Assembly: GCA_018402585.1 (NCBI GenBank)
Contig: JAGYIO010000001.1
Span: 248,001 to 312,000, forward strand
Origin: Chthoniobacterales bacterium
GTDB taxonomy: Bacteria > Verrucomicrobiota > Verrucomicrobiia > Chthoniobacterales > JACTMZ01
Direction of reading: 5' to 3'
Length of the DNA stretch: 64,000 nucleotides
The notes under the pieces were generated by a model. The model ran no database searches and was not told the DNA's origin. It was given only the letters and a program-made list of their open reading frames with translations. This document shows positions 60,980-64,000 of this stretch, in pieces; positions within the stretch are counted from its first letter, which is position 1; each line of letters starts with the position of its first letter. A program made the translations under genes and the position numbers.

Positions 60980-61369
60980 TCACCAAAAAACATCCACCCC
61001 CGGATACCGTGCGAAACACGAGTCCCCGCCAACAATCGTCAGTCTTTCCGTCAAAGCCTGCACCACCAACATCCGATCGAACGGATCCCGATGCACAAAC
61101 GGCAAATCGACCAACCGGCGCGTGTGACGCCACTCCACCGGCAACGACTCCGCCACCCCGCGCCCGATCCACTCCTCGCGCAGACTCTCCACGCCGCCAA
61201 GCAGCTCCAATTTCTTAAGCGACAACTTCACGCAGATCTCCCACCACGTCGCCTCGCTGATGAACAATTCATTCCCCTCGTCCGCGAGCGCATGACGCAC
61301 CTTCTCCGGCAAACGCGGATCCCCCGCGCGATGCCAAATCAAAGGCTGCGCATCAACCAGCAGCCTCAT
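60980..61369 (-). CDS. vapC: VapC-type PIN-domain toxin
   Basis: 129 residues. MRLLVDAQPLIWHRAG (first Asp), FISEATWWEICVKLSLKKLE (Glu), HRDPFDRMLVVQALTE (Asp) and IVGGDSCFARYPGV; the PIN active site is complete. Begins in ATGA overlap with the antitoxin upstream. RNase toxin by family. Confidence 0.88.
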   Translation of the reverse strand: MRLLVDAQPLIWHRAGDPRLPEKVRHALADEGNELFISEATWWEICVKLSLKKLELLGGVESLREEWIGRGVAESLPVEWRHTRRLVDLPFVHRDPFDRMLVVQALTERLTIVGGDSCFARYPGVDVFW

Positions 61370-61611
61370 TCCATGTAGTCCCGCATGTCGTCTAGTGGCG
61401 CATCAAAATCCGGCGCCAGGTAGGGCACCGTCCCCGCACCATAACCAAACGGCAACCGCACCTTCGCCCGCTCCCCGCCAATCGGCCGCAACTCCGCAAC
61501 CGGCACCCCCCGCCGCGTGATCCGATAAACCGCCCCCTCCCGCTCCACCTTCGCAACAATTTCCGAAAAATGCGTCTTCGCCTCAAACAACCCCGCTTCC
61601 TGAACCTTCAT
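61366..61611 (-). CDS. Phd-type antitoxin of the PIN toxin
   Basis: 81 residues: MKVQEAGLFEAKTHFSEIVA, YRITRRGVPVAELRPI, then an acidic toxin-binding tail ending DDMRDYME. Phd/YefM fold, DNA-binding N-terminus. Four-base overlap with vapC. Paired ACTAGT sites lie just upstream. Confidence 0.88.
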   Translation of the reverse strand: MKVQEAGLFEAKTHFSEIVAKVEREGAVYRITRRGVPVAELRPIGGERAKVRLPFGYGAGTVPYLAPDFDAPLDDMRDYME

Positions 61612-61615
61612 ACCT

Positions 61616-61646
61616 ACTAGTTTTCATACTAGTTTAATTAGGTCAA
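61616..61646 (-). promoter_or_regulatory. Candidate operator and -35 box of phd-vapC
   Basis: Two ACTAGT palindromes at 61616-61621 and 61628-61633, 12 bp apart (about one helical turn), just upstream of the antitoxin ATG. TTGACC on the minus strand at 61641-61646 is a possible -35; no well-spaced -10 was found. Confidence 0.4.
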
Positions 61647-61672
61647 CCCATTTTGACACAAATTCACCCCCA

Positions 61673-61714
61673 AGCTCACACATGGACTTTCTGCAGAAAG
61701 TCCATGTGTGAGCT
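61673..61714. repeat. 42-bp perfect palindrome
   Basis: AGCTCACACATGGACTTTCT on the left reads back exactly as AGAAAGTCCATGTGTGAGCT on the right with CTGCAG-type centre and no loop. Flanks are not symmetric beyond it. Function unknown. Confidence 0.85.
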
Positions 61715-61796
61715 CAACAGGCAGTCTGCCACGCAGGGCGAGCGTTCCCGCAAGCCTCTTGGCAACCACACGGCGGTCACTCGCCAGCGCTTCCCC

Positions 61797-61858
61797 GTGG
61801 CATGGGCATCCTTGCCCATGAAGACCCCCCAAGACCATCGGCAGGATGCCGATGCCAC
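61797..61858. repeat. REPIN-like element, GTGGCATSGGCA family, copy 2
   Basis: Starts GTGGCATGGGCA, ends TGCCGATGCCAC; hairpins ATGGGCA/TGCCCAT and ATCGGCA/TGCCGAT. In the gene-free stretch 61612-62320. Confidence 0.7.
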
Positions 61859-61926
61859 TTTTCTCTCCCTCCACACCAACAGCCTCTTATACCAACGTCC
61901 TTTTGTTTTTCGACTATTACTCGAGT

Positions 61927-62003
61927 GGTAGGGCTGGGCCTCCGGACCAGCCGTGTCGAATCCCAAAGAAGGTTGGCGGTCGGCCCGGAGGTCCGACCCT
62001 ACC
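61927..62003. repeat. REPIN-like element, GGTAGGG family, divergent copy
   Basis: Outer arms GGTAGGG and CCCTACC as in the other copies, but inner hairpins are GGCTGG/CCAGCC and GGTCGG/CCGACC. Loops GCCTCCGGA and CCCGGAGGT are complementary to each other. Confidence 0.7.
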
Positions 62004-62150
62004 CCGGGGCCGAAGGACAAAATCTGAAAGCGATGGGCCCTTGGTATTAGCCGTAACGATGCAGAGGCTGTCGTGTTTTCTCTGCACTGGCCGAGGTAAA
62101 CGCTTGTTCAGGGCGAATCAACTTTTGGTGAACAATGTCGCGCCTGACCA

Positions 62151-62232
62151 AGGGGCACGGGCAGCCTGCCCGCCGTGCGCGGGTCCCGCCCGTCACGACC
62201 TGACAACACAGCCGGGGACGGCTGTGCCCCCT
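62151..62232. repeat. REPIN-like element, AGGGGCACG family
   Basis: Outer arms GGGGCAC and GTGCCCC; inner GGGCA-GCC-TGCCC and an ACAGCCG/CGGCTGT hairpin. Between the phd-vapC region and priA. Confidence 0.55.
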
Positions 62233-62320
62233 GGAAAACCGAGCCATGCCGTGTTTTTATTGCTCCTCCGACTGCATCGATGCGGCTTAGTTCCCTTCGT
62301 TACCTTCTGTTCAAAAACTC

Positions 62321-64000
62321 CTAGAGCAACGCCACCGGATCCACATCCACGGCGACATGCACATCCTTCGGCAGCTTGATCGCCCCCAAACTCTCCTTGA
62401 TCGCCTTGGTCAGGGCCCGGATCTGCTTCCCCCGCGCCACGACCTGATACCGGTACATCCCGCGAACCCGCGCCAAGGGGGCTGGCGCAGCCGGACTGAC
62501 CATCACGGTGTGCGGCACGGCCGCGGTTAGTTTCTGGGCCAAGGTGCGCGCCGCGAACTCCGCTTTTTGCGCGGTATCCGCCCGCGCGGTGAGCAGAACC
62601 AGATGCGAATAGGGGGGGTGCCCGAAATTGTGCCGCATCTCCAGTTCGTGCGCGGCAAAGCCGTCGAAGTCATGCGACTTGGCAAACTGGAGTGACGGAT
62701 GCGCCGGGGAAAAAGTCTGCACGATCACCTCGCCCTCCGCATCCCCGCGACCCGCGCGCCCCGCAACCTGCACGAGGAGCTGGAACGTCCGCTCCCCCGC
62801 GCGGAAGTCCGGCAGATGCAACGCCGAATCCGCACTGATGATCCCGACCAAAGTAACCCCCGGAAAATGCAGTCCCTTGGCGATCATCTGCGTGCCGACC
62901 AGGATGTCGATTTTCCGGCTGCGGAACGCCCCGAGCGTTTCGTGGTACGCGCCCTTGCGCGTCATGGTGTCCGAATCCATCCGCGCCACCCGGGCCGAGG
63001 GAAACATCTTCTTTACCACCGCCTCGACCTTTTCCGTGCCGACGCCGCTGAAAGCAATTTGCGGGTCGTGGCAATCCGGACACCGCCGCGGTGGCTTTTG
63101 CGCGTAACCGCAGACATGACAACGCGCCAGGTCCACCTTTTTGTGCAAGGCGAGCGAGACGCTGCAGTGCGGACACTCCACGTTCTTCCCGCAGGACTTG
63201 CAGGCCAGCACGGTGAAAAATCCGCGGCGGTTGAGAAAAAGAATGGTCTGCTCCCCCTTGGCCAAGCGCGACTCAATGGCCAGTCCCAGCTTCGGCGAAA
63301 TAAACTGGTCATTGCGCTCACCGTCCTTACTCCGCAAACGCATGTCGACCACCCGAAAGACCGGGAGCACGCAGCCGTCATGACGGTGACTCAGCTCGAG
63401 CAAAGCGTATTTCCCCTTCCGGCAATTCTCGAAACTTTCGAGTGACGGGGTGGCCGATCCGAGCAGCACCGCGCACGGCTCCATCTTCCCGCGCACCACG
63501 GCGAGATCGCGCGCCTGGTAACGCGGTCCCTCGTCCTGCTTGTAGGAATTGTCATGCTCCTCGTCGATCACGATGAGCCCGAGATTTTCCAAGGGCGCGA
63601 AAACCGCCCCGCGCGCGCCGATAACAATGCGCGCCTGACCACTCCGCACCCGGTGCCATTCGTCGTGACGTTCCCCCTCGCTCAAATGGCTGTGCAGCAC
63701 CGCGACCGCAATCCCTTGCGGCGTAAAGCGCGAGGAGAAGCGCTCGACGGTCTGCGGGGTCAGGGCAATTTCCGGGACCAGCACAAGTGCCGTTTTTCCC
63801 GCTTGGAGCACCTCGTCGATGGCGCGGAGGTAAACCTCCGTCTTCCCGCTGCCCGTAATCCCTTTCAAAACGATCGGCTGGTGCGCGGCCGGATCATGCA
63901 AGGCCGGACGTATCCCTTCCAAGGCGTGCTCCTGCTCGGCACTCAAGACCGGCGGCTGCGAGGCCACAAATTCCTCCGATCCGAGCGGGGCGCGCCGCAC
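62321..64000 (-). CDS. priA: Primosomal replication protein N' (PriA), N-terminus beyond window
   Basis: 559 codons seen, 5' end beyond the right edge, so the N-terminal DNA-binding part is missing. Restart helicase for stalled replication forks. Seen: Walker A KGITGSGKTEVYLRAI, DEAH-type box VIDEEHDNSYKQDEGPRYQA, zinc-binding cysteines CKSCGKNVECPHCSVSLALH with ARCHVCGY and RRCPDCHDP, motif QMIAKGLHFPGVTLVG, and motif VI VQVAGRAGRGDAEG. The frame is intact. Confidence 0.95.
   Translation of the reverse strand: MRRAPLGSEEFVASQPPVLSAEQEHALEGIRPALHDPAAHQPIVLKGITGSGKTEVYLRAIDEVLQAGKTALVLVPEIALTPQTVERFSSRFTPQGIAVAVLHSHLSEGERHDEWHRVRSGQARIVIGARGAVFAPLENLGLIVIDEEHDNSYKQDEGPRYQARDLAVVRGKMEPCAVLLGSATPSLESFENCRKGKYALLELSHRHDGCVLPVFRVVDMRLRSKDGERNDQFISPKLGLAIESRLAKGEQTILFLNRRGFFTVLACKSCGKNVECPHCSVSLALHKKVDLARCHVCGYAQKPPRRCPDCHDPQIAFSGVGTEKVEAVVKKMFPSARVARMDSDTMTRKGAYHETLGAFRSRKIDILVGTQMIAKGLHFPGVTLVGIISADSALHLPDFRAGERTFQLLVQVAGRAGRGDAEGEVIVQTFSPAHPSLQFAKSHDFDGFAAHELEMRHNFGHPPYSHLVLLTARADTAQKAEFAARTLAQKLTAAVPHTVMVSPAAPAPLARVRGMYRYQVVARGKQIRALTKAIKESLGAIKLPKDVHVAVDVDPVALL

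Noticed and set aside
1-64000. tRNA, rRNA or tmRNA genes
   Set aside because: I looked through the intergenic stretches and found no cloverleaf with a T-loop GGTTCGAATC-type segment or rRNA signature. A covariance-model search is still the proper test.

Overview
The window is a GC-rich chromosomal segment, most likely from a member of the Verrucomicrobiota. That is an inference from several things seen together: many proteins ending in a PEP-CTERM sorting tail (VPEPSTYALL followed by a hydrophobic helix and RRR), SUMF1-type secreted proteins, a menaquinone gene pair, an ArgA that fuses a kinase-like and a GNAT domain, and very many hairpin-forming intergenic repeats. No rRNA or tRNA gene was recognised, so the placement is not proven.

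Layout. 1-6.5 kb is housekeeping: a solute symporter and argA on the minus strand, then secG, panC, nadB and an outer-membrane barrel on the plus strand. 6.5-18.8 kb holds the helicase hrpB, an orphan Phd antitoxin, a MidA-like methyltransferase, a vapBC module with a near-consensus promoter, leuA, a cupin, a periplasmic PAS protein, a STAS-kinase fusion, two P-loop proteins and a pentameric ligand-gated ion channel. 18.8-31.6 kb is an accessory island of secreted and PEP-CTERM proteins, broken genes, duplicated segments and toxin-antitoxin genes. 31.8-41.4 kb carries a urea-type binding lipoprotein with a hybrid histidine kinase, two nucleotidyltransferase toxin-like pairs, mnmA and another PEP-CTERM gene. 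41.5-53 kb is again mostly core: rpsO-pnp, corA, a SUI1-type factor, putrescine aminotransferase, a CNNM-type transporter, rpsN, trxA and a DUF72 protein.

The most striking system is at 54.5-57.2 kb: a complete diversity-generating retroelement (DGR). In transcription order on the minus strand it has a SUMF1/C-type-lectin-like PEP-CTERM target gene, an Avd-like accessory gene, a reverse transcriptase, and a 123-bp template repeat just after the RT. Template and variable repeats align without gaps over 123 bp. They differ at 23 sites, and every one is an adenine in the coding-strand template. Two other SUMF1-like PEP-CTERM genes in the window (19.3-20.3 kb and a frameshifted one at 24.9-25.9 kb) align to the same template but have drifted, so this island looks like a set of active, ageing and dead DGR targets.

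A second theme is a large set of REP/REPIN-like elements: short hairpins preceded by GTAG or GTGG, usually in inverted pairs. There are several sequence families, stem changes that compensate each other, and one copy sits in frame inside a gene. 62.3-64 kb is the 3' part of priA, which runs off the right edge.
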